Origin: Acanthosoma haemorrhoidale
Lineage: Eukaryota; Arthropoda; Insecta; Hemiptera; Acanthosomatidae
Assembly: GCA_930367205.1 (NCBI GenBank)
Contig: OV884012.1
Coordinates: 53,589,239 to 53,653,238, forward strand
Direction: 5' to 3'
Length of the DNA stretch: 64,000 nucleotides
Below the pieces are notes generated by a model. It did not search any database, was not told where the DNA came from, and saw only the letters and a list, made by a program, of their open reading frames with translations. Each line of letters begins with the position of its first letter. Within the stretch, counting starts at the first letter, position 1. The translations under genes were made by a program, and so were the position numbers. Positions 1 to 11,143 of the stretch are shown in pieces.

Positions 1-368
1 TATTATTATTATTATTAAATATCTACATATAATAGTTACTATATAGTACTACATACCTGTATATAGTATACAGTATACATAGTAGATAATGTTCTATACT
101 ACATATACTAAATAGTGTACGGTGCCATGTAGGTATGTTCAGATCAGCCTAAGGAGTCCATTGATGCCCCCTTTTTTTTTATTTAGGCTTCAAATAATCT
201 ATATTATTTTAGTTGAATTTCAAATTATAGTTTTATAGATTAATAGGTTGAATTATCAATTTCTCATGTCATATCGTACTACATATCCTTATATGTCATA
301 TACGACAACTGCGCGTCCAAAATGGCTGGAAATTTGGTGAGTAACTGTCAACAGATGAACAAAGAAAT
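1..368. other. AT-rich spacer with short TAT repeat
   Basis: Starts with a short (TAT)n run at 1-17, followed by low-complexity TA-rich sequence. No coding signal is seen. The last 70 bases are somewhat more complex but match nothing I recognise. Confidence 0.5.
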
Positions 369-438
369 TCACTAGCTTTTATTTACGACTACTGCTATCT
401 TCATGTTGAGGTCGGAAACTTTTCAGACCACCCTCGTA
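369..438. mobile_element. Terminal fragment of a mariner-like inverted-repeat element
   Basis: This 70-bp piece matches the right half of the small element at 31200-31312: both contain CACTAGCTTTTATTT, then TTCATGTTGAGG and a terminus reading GGAAACTTTTCA, and both end in TA. Read from the outside, the end is TACGAGGGTGGTCTGAAAAG. Ends of the form TACGAGGG with a TA target are typical of mariner-type elements and their non-autonomous derivatives (family knowledge). Only one end is visible here, so this is a truncated or old copy. Confidence 0.55.
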
Positions 439-570
439 TATATATACATGATATCTATGTATTCTACACGTTGTATTTAGGAAGAGAATTGGCAGGAAGC
501 TTACTCTTGTTGATGAAATGCTTAACCGTAGCTTAGGTGTTATTTATCTCTCCCAAATCTCCGTTTGTAT

Positions 571-798
<228 letters not shown>

Positions 799-1652
799 TA
801 CCTATCTTTACTACATCTACCTATCTTATAGAAAAATATGTATCTGTCTCTCTCTAAATTCAAAATTATAATATTTTGTCCAGGCGTTCAATTTAAGGAT
901 CCAAACACGTGAGAAATACCTAATACGTTTTAAATTTCTTTTGAATTTTAACATTAAATCAGTACCATTGAATTGAGTTTCAATGAGGAGAGCTTATCAA
1001 ATTTTAGATACTTTACGCATAAATGAGTTTATTGTTTCGGCTTTTAAATTATTATAAACGCTTATTGATGGTATAAATCATTTTACACGAAAAGGGAGTA
1101 TTTAATATCTCATTTCCAACACATTTTGAGCTGAGTCGGTCCCGACGAAGTCAAGATTTTCTTCAGAAACTCCATTTAGATTCCAAAGCAATTTTCCATG
1201 GACGAAGAGCATAATAGAACTTATTCAAATCGTCCAACTTTAATTTAAACTCCATCAGAGGAAATAGAAGCGGAGAAGATGAAATGATATCCTTCCCGGT
1301 TGTAGCATTTTCAATCATAGCTCGCAAGGGGAAAAATTTATTTCTTATTATGTGTTAGATGTGTTTTGATTTTATTGATAAATGCACTATTGTTATTATT
1401 CGTTTTAATGTATATATAAGGCATAAAACCAATTAATAGAAAAAATGCCACCGAAATTTAAATTTTTGATAGAGCATTCTTATATTACATACAATTATGT
1501 TACAGCTTATTTCTGGAATTGGAATACAAGCCACCCACTTTCGACTATTTTAATAAATAATAATAATAAATTCAATATTTTAATCTTTCTATATCTCAAT
1601 ATTTTATTTAATATTAATAAATAATGAAAAAATATGAATATAATAATTATAA
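799..1652. other. AT-rich spacer
   Basis: No open reading frame of interest and no recognisable repeat. Nothing further seen. Confidence 0.5.
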
Positions 1653-1919
1653 ATATATCTGTACCTCGGAGGGATACAACACTATGTCCATTTTCATAAC
1701 TTTACAGGGGAGGAGTTTTAAACTTTTTTTCAACAAAAAGTGTTATTGGCACAGCTATTGGTGTTGTTTTAAAACATGCTATATCCGGTTCTAACTGGTT
1801 TTGGACATAGTGCTCTATAAAGAAATAGATATATGATAAAAGCTGATTTTAACTCTGTAATAAAGTCAATATGGAAAGAAATGGACATAGTGTTGTATCC
1901 CTCCGAGGTACAGATATAT
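1653..1919. mobile_element. MITE-like element with perfect 39-bp terminal inverted repeats
   Basis: Bases 1653-1691 and 1881-1919 are perfect reverse complements over 39 bases (outer sequence ATATATCTGTACCTCGGAGG, inner end CACTATGTCCAT). They enclose about 190 bp with no coding capacity, which is the structure of a miniature inverted-repeat transposable element. A partial extra copy of the inner end (GGACATAGTG) lies at 1803-1812, in the same orientation as the right repeat. Flanks are TA-rich, so a TA target duplication is plausible but cannot be separated from background. I do not recognise the parent transposon. Confidence 0.85.
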
Positions 1920-3339
1920 AAATGAAAATATAGTAAAATTTACAATTATTTTATTTGATTTAAATTTACACTCTATTTTATAATTTTTTTAAACGCTTCT
2001 TACGATTCAAAGAACAGTTTATTCAATTAAAAAATTATGGCCGTTTGATGTAAAGGGTTTCGCTTAACCTACACATAACATACTAATACTTATTTTTGGT
2101 AGTTTTAAAACACATTTTCACAATTAAAAACGATTTAAATACTAACGTAAAAAAAAATGGTATTGGGGAAAAAAATACTTTATTAATGTGACGATGTTCA
2201 ATTGTATTGATTGCATTGTCTAGCCACAGCGTACTCCATTAATGTAGTATATAATAATAATATTAATTTTGTATGTGTATATATTGAATACCCTTGAAAC
2301 TTTTACAAGTGAATTTCCTACAGAAACACATCACAATTTAGCTTCAACAGAGATAATTTTAAGCAATTCACTTACAAATAACTGAAAGTACAATCTAAAC
2401 AGAAATGACTGATGAATAGTAGAAAGATTGGTGAGAGACAGATTGAACAGAGACAAACTTTTACACAGAATCAAGAAGCACAAGTTTAGGCAGTAGTTTA
2501 TTTACTGATGAATAACATTTAACTGAGTCTACTTGTGACAGTAGAGGGACATGCTATGAAGAATAACGTGTGATTCAAGTAAGTGCAAACTATCAAGGAA
2601 TACTAATTATTATTTTTTTTCATAATCACTTAAAGTAACCAGAAAATATGATCTCATGATTCCAAAATCACTTTCAATTGTTACTCGAAATGAAACCCTG
2701 TAACGAAATACCTCATGAAGAGATAAGCCTGACAGGTTGGTAATAGCACTGAGCCACACGATCTTGCTGGCCACAATCGGTTGATTAGTCGGCTCTCGAG
2801 TTGTTGTGCAGAGGATTTAATTTATTTTTTACAGTAATTTAGGGAGTGGTTTTCTTACTATCAGTTAATGAGTTTAAAAAAAATTAAAACTAACGTGGAC
2901 ACTCCGTCCTGAGCTTTCAATATTGATACTTCACTTTCTACTATCTTATTGATTTTTTTCATTTGTATAAATGAAAAAGCTCAATTTAGTTTATTGATGT
3001 GTGTAGTTATTTGATATAGAAAACTTTGGTTTGTAAAAGAAAAAATGAAACCGCCATTTATCTTACATCCTCATAGGTTTTTGTTTAATATTAATGATAG
3101 ATGTTTGGGGTATGTACTACTGATCATTTACTGAATAAGCATTTACATCTAATTGTATATGTACGCATTTTAGATTATTTAGACATCAGCTCCGAAGCCA
3201 GATGTACACTATCTTAACATCCTGTATAAGACATTGCTTTATCTGTATTAATCAATCATTGAATGTCCAATACCACGATAGAAGATGAGAGATGGAATGA
3301 AATTCATTTAGTTTTGAGCGATACATGAAGGCGATGTCC
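1920..3339. other. AT-rich spacer
   Basis: Long AT-rich stretch with homopolymer runs. No gene, RNA or repeat recognised. Confidence 0.5.
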
Positions 3340-3620
3340 AATAGGACGTGCCCTCATGTCCACTCCAGCTGCCGTTCGCTCGCAGGCAGCAGGTCCAAGA
3401 TGTTACATGACACAGTAGGGACGGAACAATTCATCTTGGTAATAATTGAGGGGGCTCCCCCCCCCCCCGCATAATATGATACGCTTGATGTATGAGCCTG
3501 TCTGATCTGTCCAGATATGTCTGGGGAGGTCAGGGATCGTCTGCTCTTTCATTAGTTATCTGTTCCTGCCTAGCGGTGACGTCCTTTGTGCCGTGGACTT
3601 GGATATCGCCTTCAATAATC
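3340..3620. other. Higher-G+C island, candidate regulatory module
   Basis: A block of complex sequence stands out from AT-rich surroundings. It contains a CAGCTG E-box at 3366-3371, a run of 12 C at 3457-3468 and a CRE-like TGACGTC at 3577-3583. No frame stays open. Interpretation as a cis-regulatory element rests only on composition and scattered motifs. Confidence 0.2.
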
Positions 3621-4594
3621 TTTTAGTGGTATCTTCAATAAGGGTATACCGATCAATGGACTGTTGAAATCTGGATGAGTTTTCTAGCCACACTGAAATT
3701 TCTGCACCTATTTCTTTACCTTACAAATACCTTCCATTGTACGTTGCTAATACAAATACGGGGGCTGGGCAGTAGCAAGATAGTATAAAATAAAATATTA
3801 AGAGTACATTTCCTTCTGCAAAGCTAAGGGAGGCTTGGTGAAGAAAAAAAGTCAACCGTAATATTTCACAAAAGTATGACATTATTTAAAGCCGTGGACA
3901 CGATTAATTACGAATTTATTATTAATTAAATAATTATTTGGTTAATGAAATGTAACCTAAATGTAAATTTTAGGTCTGTAGTTTGAACAGAGAACTCACA
4001 ATTGAAATTGACGAGGTTTTCGATTAGCAAACGAAACCTGAAAAATGATCATCGAAGATGAGATGGTGTATTTAGACAATTATTTTTTAATAAAGTTTTG
4101 ATCTCTGAAAACTGTATGATGTCTGTATGATTGTTATGAAGAAAATATTATTTATCTGTCGTGCGTTTAAATTTATTTTCCCGGCTGATAGGGTACTCCT
4201 TAAATACCTGGCAGTTTCTGAAATTAAATGCCATGTCGTATGCTCATTAGTAAACTATTTGTTAACTATATAAGTAAAATTAACTTTCTATAAAATTGCA
4301 GGTGCTTCTGAAAATTTCTACTAAAGTATCTGTAGTATTAACCTGTCATCAGGTTAATATTGCATGTTCTGTTTAAATAGGTTTGAATGTATTCAACATT
4401 CCTGATACTGAACTTTGTATTAACAAAACTCAATGAAAGTTATTAAAAATATTAAGGTCCTATTCCAACTAGTTTCTAATATTTATTAAATTCTGTCTCG
4501 TGAATTTTCTCATAGCAGCTGCTCAATGGGCACAAGCCTACTGTTTTATTTGCAAAATCGCATGGCTGGAAATTTCTCAGAATACGTCAGTTAA
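3621..4594. other. AT-rich spacer
   Basis: Nothing recognisable on either strand. Confidence 0.5.
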
Positions 4595-5895
4595 GAATGA
4601 CAGTATTGGCTGCTTATCACGTTTTTGATAAAGGATATAAGAAAACTTGCTGGAAGACAAAATAGAACGTTACGTACTTTATCTAAGCCCACAACGAGCA
4701 TTTAAACTATGAGTTGACTAATTCCCGATAAGCACCAGAGTGAAGCTAAGCTGCCCTCCTGATGTATTTGTAGCAGTAGACACATTAAGATTATATTCTA
4801 ATTAACGATTAATCAGCATATATTGATTATGAACGAAGTGTTAACTAACATATCAATTTTATAAATAAGTATTTTTATTATAATTTATTCATATCGTTGA
4901 TTAAATTCTATGTACCTAATGTTGGAAGGTCTGTCACACGCTCTTTCAGCATACCAATACACATACACTCACTAGGTGATGAGGCTCACCTTCAGCTTGC
5001 GACCGTGGAAAACACTAACACTAAAACCTAAACCTAGAACCTAAGACTAAAGCGTTCCAGCCACAAGAGAGTTTACTGCCAAGAGCAGAAGAATGACAGT
5101 GTCTGACTTGCAACTTTATTTGAATAAGAAATGAATAACTTGTAGGAAGACAAAAATATGACGTTATTTACTTAGTCAAAACCCGCAAACAGCAATTAAA
5201 CTTTATTTGCAGCAAGGCATGTAGTGGCTCTAGGTTAATTAGTGTACGGTGTAATAAAAAACAGTTCCTCAAAAGTATATTAAATAATCAATAATGAGAC
5301 AACGTAATTTAATGAGTTCGTCTTTTACAGTATTGCTATAATAGGATACAAATTATTTTCGGTTTTCATGTTTTCTTCTTTCTTGAGAGGTTTTCCTTAC
5401 AAGCAACTTCATGGCAAGGATTATTTTTAGTCGTAACACTTCGCAAATTGTAAGCTGGCTTACGCTTTGTTCCTCTGAGCGATCAAGGGATTCTCAACCG
5501 GAGTTCTGATTTTCAAGTCACTTTTGTTTTTTTGACATTAAAAAGGCCTTTGACTCCACCAACCAACTGTAAGTAAGTGCTAGGGCAAAGTTTGATCAAA
5601 TTTCTTCAACTGTAAGATATGCAATAAATTATTATAAAATTACGTTATTATTAACATCTTTACTAACATTCTGATAAACTGATGCATGTTGCTTTCATTG
5701 GATTATAGATGAGAAGGATGCAATAACTTTTATCCAATATTAACTAATGGAAACCCGAGGTTGTTCAGACTCATGAGGGAAAATGGATAATGAGCGCCTA
5801 CTTGAATGAACTTGAGAAAGACAGTATAAGCTGATGAATAAAAAATAAATAGCTTGCGGGAAGAATAAAAATATTGTGTTATTTACTTACTTTAA
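4595..5895 (+). repeat. Three diverged direct repeats (about 80-115 bp each)
   Basis: Segments 4595-4710, 5091-5205 and 5816-5895 share an ordered set of words: a GACAGT near the start, then CTTG-x-x-GGAAGA, a run of A, a GTTA followed by TACTT, and in the first two copies a CAATTAAAC or CATTTAAAC end. The order is kept while spacing drifts, so these look like old copies of one unit. Intervening sequence is not similar. I cannot assign them to a transposon family. Confidence 0.5.
4971..4995 (+). repeat. Dispersed 25-bp repeat, copy 1
   Basis: A 25-base word containing ACTAGGTGATGAGGCTCACC is found again, exactly and in inverted orientation, at 32048-32072. Flanks are not alike. It could be the remnant of a dispersed repeat or a conserved binding block. 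Confidence 0.75.
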
Positions 5896-6439
5896 ATATT
5901 TATCTTGACTCTTTCGAGAATACACCCATAGAAAATTAATACTTGTTTGTGAATACGACCTATTTTACAAAATCTCTCTCAAATAGAATAATAATTGTCT
6001 TTAATGCTTTCTTCTGTAATTGCAAAAGGATACTGACCAATGGTCGATAATAGTTACAACAGCATTGAAGCGATACTGGCGCCGATATCAATTACACTCA
6101 ACGGCCTTATCGGTGCCATGGACGTCTCGCCTAATAGGCCGGTTTGCTGTGCAAATTGACACGTTGAATATGTATACAGTAATATTGGCAGTTTGCTATG
6201 CACTCGCGTCTCCAGGCTAGACCTATTAGATATTAAACCAGTGTAACTATTAAATCTGTAACGTTTCTATTATCAATCCTATGTTGCAAACAGATATCAA
6301 TTTCGTATCGTTCATATAATAAAATTAGTTACTACACACAGCCAAAATGCTAAGATTTAAAATATTCCACGTAGAAACAATCGGTACCTAGAATCCAAAC
6401 ATGTTCTTAAAACTACTTAATGCATTCATAAATTATTTT
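5896..6439. other. Spacer with a small G+C-richer block
   Basis: Mostly AT-rich. Bases 6050-6230 are richer in G+C and include a near-palindromic GCCTAATAGGC at about 6130. A short open frame here (6020-6220) has no recognisable domain and is probably chance. Confidence 0.35.
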
Positions 6440-6498
6440 TTGTGTGATAAAATTACAATCTGCCTTATTAAGCAATAAGTAATTGTGATAAATCATGA
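6440..6498 (-). mobile_element. Jockey-type retrotransposon 3'-end fragment (copy F)
   Basis: About 59 bp match the extreme 3' UTR of the Jockey element at 13.4-17.6 kb: the blocks AAAATTACAATCTGCCTTAT, GCAATAAGTAATTG and GATAAAT occur in the same order and spacing. The element reads on the minus strand. The copy is heavily 5'-truncated and lacks the 36-bp tandem units. No clear target-site duplication is visible. Confidence 0.8.
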
Positions 6499-8140
6499 AT
6501 TCTTAAAGCAGCATTAGGAAGCAAGTAGTATTAGATAAGTATTAGAAAAATAAAAAAAATAAATATATATATATGGCTTAACATTCGTCGGTTTTCGGAC
6601 TAAAAGAAAAAGTAAAGGGTAATAGAAAATATACGCATTGAAGTTAGTACAATACTGTTTAATCTGAGTTTTTAATGCTGTATCTATACATTCGGGATGT
6701 TTGCATCCCAAAGTCTGGGGATTGAGGCTGGCCACTGCCGGTGCCCGGGCCGATATTTATACATATATTTTAGTTTATATTTATATAAATGCAATAATTA
6801 TAAGTAACAAAAGTATATTTATTTTACATAGTGTAATACATAATGATTATAATGTATAGAGGGATAGGGACCTGGTTAAGAAATATGCTATAAGCCAAGC
6901 ATTTGTTTTACAGTAGAATAATTTATTAGTATGAAATGATATTAAAAAATGAAGGAAATAATTTATTGGTTTATTACAATAAAGCAGTTTAATAGTTAAC
7001 CTAATGAGTTCAAAGATTATTTACAACAATGTTACAGTGATATCTTCAGTGTAGAGTGTAGATCTGCTGTCTTCAAGGAGACGAACGTACATTCATGCCC
7101 AGTGTTCCGGCGGTGATAGTGGGGTTTTGGGCACGATACTGTGAACGCAGAATGGCCGAAGAAAAATGACTGAAGTCTTGGCAAGACCATGGAATTCGTG
7201 CTCATGTCCCCACTAATGCCTCAAAGATTCCCGGTTTTATATTTGTTTACTTCCAATCGTTTACAGTTTGCCAAGCATCCGCTAGTTTTGGGTGGGAGAT
7301 ATTTTTATTACCGGTTGCTGTTCCCGAATTCAATTACTCCATCTTTTAAAAACCCTGTACCTCTGCGTGGGTAAGCCTCCCTCGTGGGTTTTCAATCTGT
7401 CTGTCGTGCCTGCCCAAAACGCTTTTTTTACGACTTACAAGAATGGGTAGTACAGTGCCTTTGAGCAGGAAAAGCCGTATTTTATATGACAAAAAGGCCC
7501 ACGTTCCATCACGTACAAGTTATATGTTACTTATTATTAATTTATTCCATCCTTCATTTATCTAATATCTAGTGATAAGGGGTCATACATCTCAATACAT
7601 ATATACATAAATTATTCTGATGTGACTAGTTTATGAATAATATTGGACATATGTGATAACTCCAATGAAGCAACAGCATAATATTGAACAAAAACAATAA
7701 AACAAAAAGAAAGCTTAAATGGGTATATGAAAAGCATTAGGAGCAACGAATCTTGTTGTAACTAATAACGTACAAAAAAACTGGTTAGATGGACAAGATC
7801 TGTTATTACGAGATTTGATAGCTGATTTGCATTGGGCAAGGTTGTAAAGTCACGGAGGCGTTTAACTCATAACTGTACTGAAGAAGAGGGATAGAAGGAA
7901 GTATGGCGACGGATATAAAGGTCCAGCCATACCAACTGTCTTTGGGGATCTCAAGTATAAATCTTAGAAAAGAATTCATCAGATCGTGTCAATATTTAAT
8001 CTCTTTCTTGGGTCACGTCTAACCTCGTCTTGTCTAACGTCTCTAGAGATATTTTTCAAAGGAAAATAAAAGCATTCTACTTGCTTTTCACGGCCTAATA
8101 TGCATCAAGTAAATATACTGTAACGAGCCTTCTCATATAA
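6499..8140. other. AT-rich spacer
   Basis: No gene seen. Bases 7050-7440 are more complex but none of the six frames shows a domain. Confidence 0.45.
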
Positions 8141-10465
8141 GGAGATATTAAACGAAAAATGAAATACAATAATCTGATACAAAAGAAATCAAACACAAAG
8201 GAATTCTTATCGGCCAAGAAAGTCCCCTCTACGAATAGGATAACACACGGCTTTTACCAATTGGAAAATTGGGAAAAAAAAGGGATCCTAACCATCTATA
8301 ATACGCATACATATATATATACCACTATACAGCGTAACAGAATGGAATGGGAAATTATAAATCACTTCGATAAAGAACCACATCAATGAAGCTAGCTGAC
8401 CATACTAAGGGTAAGGGGTCCCCTAGGAGAAACGTGAAACCATTAGACGAAACACTCTGGGCCCCATACAGGAGAAGGAACTTTGGATATATAACTCTTG
8501 AGATTCGAATCATGTGTTTGTCTGTGCAGATGTTCTATTCGGTTTTGTTCCTGCGCTACTTTCCTCGTGGGGTCCACATTGGTCTCTCGTGGCACTAGGC
8601 AGGCAGCACCACTTCTTTTTAAAGATGTAACTAGCAGATCAACTTCCAGCATACCCAAATCACCATTAGTACGACAATTAGGTAAGATCTTTTAGCTCAT
8701 TAAAATTATTCATTGAACTACAGTATACCTAACTTAACGTCTATTCATTAATTAATTTTTTTTTTTATATCACATGAAAGATTCATTTCATTTAAAAACT
8801 AATGAACCAAATTTATGGCTTATTGTTACTATTTCACAGCCCAGCATTTCATCCACCCACATAAGGTAAAATCAATAAACCTTCATTATTATCAAATTAA
8901 TTGATATCACAACAGCGAGTTCCTGGTTTATTTTCCTTGAAAATGCATATAACTCGCCTAATCTCAGATAAACGTTTTTTTTTATGATCACTTTCTGTTA
9001 AAGGAAATCCATACTGGGACAATTTTTAAATGTAAGAGACAAAAGTTTCCTCTTCAGGATACCCACTCGATTTGTGTGCTTATCTTGAAGCTTGTAAATA
9101 ATAGTACGCTTGGGTATACTAAATAGCTCCACTTTAATACGTATTGAGTTCCCTTATTGCTTAGAGGCACACTTGTCTTTTCACAATATACTCACCAGAG
9201 CTTATATATTTGTCATTAGTAAGTAGTGTTTAAATAATTATTAGCCAAAGAAGAAAAATAGTGATTCTTCTCAGTTCGATGTGGAAAGGCTCATTGGGAA
9301 AGAGTGCCTCGCGGAAGGTAAAGAGGCTCGTTTTTGAAACCCAGTTAAGTTTATCTCTGACTATTAGTTAAAAAATCAGTAGAATTAGAGTCCAACTAGC
9401 CATATTCAACATAACATACAACGTTAAAACCTAGTACTATTTATTCTTGCCGAATAGCTTCTGAATGTCAAATGTTAAACAAAATTTATCTGGCTAGCAT
9501 CAAAACCCAAGCTACCGACTGCGTTATGGTCCATGATATAACAGTGGTTAACGTGGTTGGGATGAACGGCACAACAGTTCGACCTTTAGCTACCGATGGA
9601 GGGTAACCAGCAACACGATATATCAACAGAGCTGGCTCAGCTGGCATTTCCCACCGACACAAGCCCTCCCCCCCCCCCAATCCACAAATGTCTTAGCTAC
9701 CTACATAATTGTCTTGTATCAACCTCCAGTCTACTGTTCAGAAAGGAAAAGCGAAAAAATAAATAGCATCTCTTGTATTTCCACAATGCTGCATATTTTA
9801 GCAAATTAATTAATATCTTATATATTTTGCTCCGTGTGGTCTTCTCTGATTATATACATTCAGTTCCCTTAACAGCGATGTCACTGTTTTATCATATCTA
9901 TTATAATGCCCGTGGGGGTCTTGACAGCCTAGATGGCCTACCCACGAACTATTTTAATTTGAGCTAGTGTAGAAATAAACAAAGTGAAAAAAATAACCAA
10001 AAGCTATAATTAATTTAAAAAAACTGAAATTGCATTTAAACAGAAATTTCAAATTAAATTCATTAATTGAAGAAGAACTGGAACTTTATTTATTTTAAGA
10101 GTTTGTGAATTTCCACATTGGCACTGGTAGCCTGGAACCAAAAAATTCGTACACCCATTAAATTTGATAATGTGTGAGTAATTCTATGTCTGGTGAGACT
10201 TAAGGTCCTCAGTCTAAACTTGGGCAGTCTAAAACGATGAATTCTCGCTCGTTCGTCTGTATCTTCCTCTCATCAACGGTGCAGCGAGACTGAACTTAAA
10301 CATCGTGGGACTTCAGTATACAATAGCTGATCCCTGACCTGAATGAGGCTGATCCCTCGCCGTTGTGGATATGAAGCACAATAACCCAATAACAACACAA
10401 GTCAGAACAACCTAACGAAGATTTTCATTTCATAAAAATATATAACTTTATGGAGAGACAGGACG
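8141..10465. other. Spacer with scattered short open frames
   Basis: Short frames between 8159 and 8695 overlap on both strands and have no recognisable product. A block at 9480-9680 is more complex and ends in a C-run near 9668. I see no feature I can name. Confidence 0.4.
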
Positions 10466-10477
10466 TTCTATTTGTTA

Positions 10478-10564
10478 AATTAAATTCCTTTATTGTGCTA
10501 AAATTACAATCTGCCTTTATATAAGGCAATAAGTAATTAAGATAAATGCTCTCATTCATACCAT
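10478..10564 (-). mobile_element. 87-bp Jockey 3'-end insertion with 12-bp target duplication (copy E)
   Basis: This is a tiny 5'-truncated copy of the Jockey 3' UTR (AAATTACAATCTGCC, then GGCAATAAGTAATTAAG, then CTCATTCATACCA). It is flanked by a perfect 12-base direct repeat TTCTATTTGTTA at 10466-10477 and 10565-10576. Read on the minus strand, the 3' end is CACAATAAAGGAATTTAATT, which includes an AATAAA polyadenylation signal. Target duplication plus 5' truncation is the hallmark of target-primed reverse transcription. Confidence 0.93.
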
Positions 10565-10576
10565 TTCTATTTGTTA

Positions 10577-11121
10577 TATTTAAAACTCCGCAACCAGCAC
10601 TAATACGTAGGACTTGGAAATGGTATACCCACTATACAATTCAAATACAAACTTAAGTTTTTGTTATTTTTATAAAGGAAACTAGAGAGTTCATTTTATA
10701 ATACGCATAAGTACAAAACTGCGACTCATTTCTGCCCAACCTTGAAGAGAGAATGAGCGATGGCATTTGATTGAGGTTTATTGTAAGTATGCATTTTGTA
10801 CGAAGGAGCTTGTAAAAATGATTCAATTATTTAGTTTAAAAAACAATTATGGCAAACATGAAGGAAATACAAATTAAACGAGAAAAAGTTAGCGCCATTT
10901 CTCTAACTTTGATTATTTTTCAAGTCCCAGCTCAAAGAAAATTTTAAATTTCAACCACTGATTTTCTTCAAAGGTGAAGCACACACATTAAATATGGTAA
11001 AGCGAAAACCCCACGGTAGAAATAGTATTAAAATTTAACTTTTTTTTTTTCAAAATTATTTAATAACTTTTTTTAAGGAACTGAAGAAGAGACCTTAATC
11101 ATCTCCGGATGGCGTTCTTCG
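10577..11121. other. AT-rich spacer
   Basis: No gene or repeat recognised. Confidence 0.5.
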
Positions 11122-11143
11122 ATATATATATATATATATATAT
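11122..11143. repeat. (TA)n microsatellite
   Basis: Twenty-two bases of alternating TA. Confidence 0.95.
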
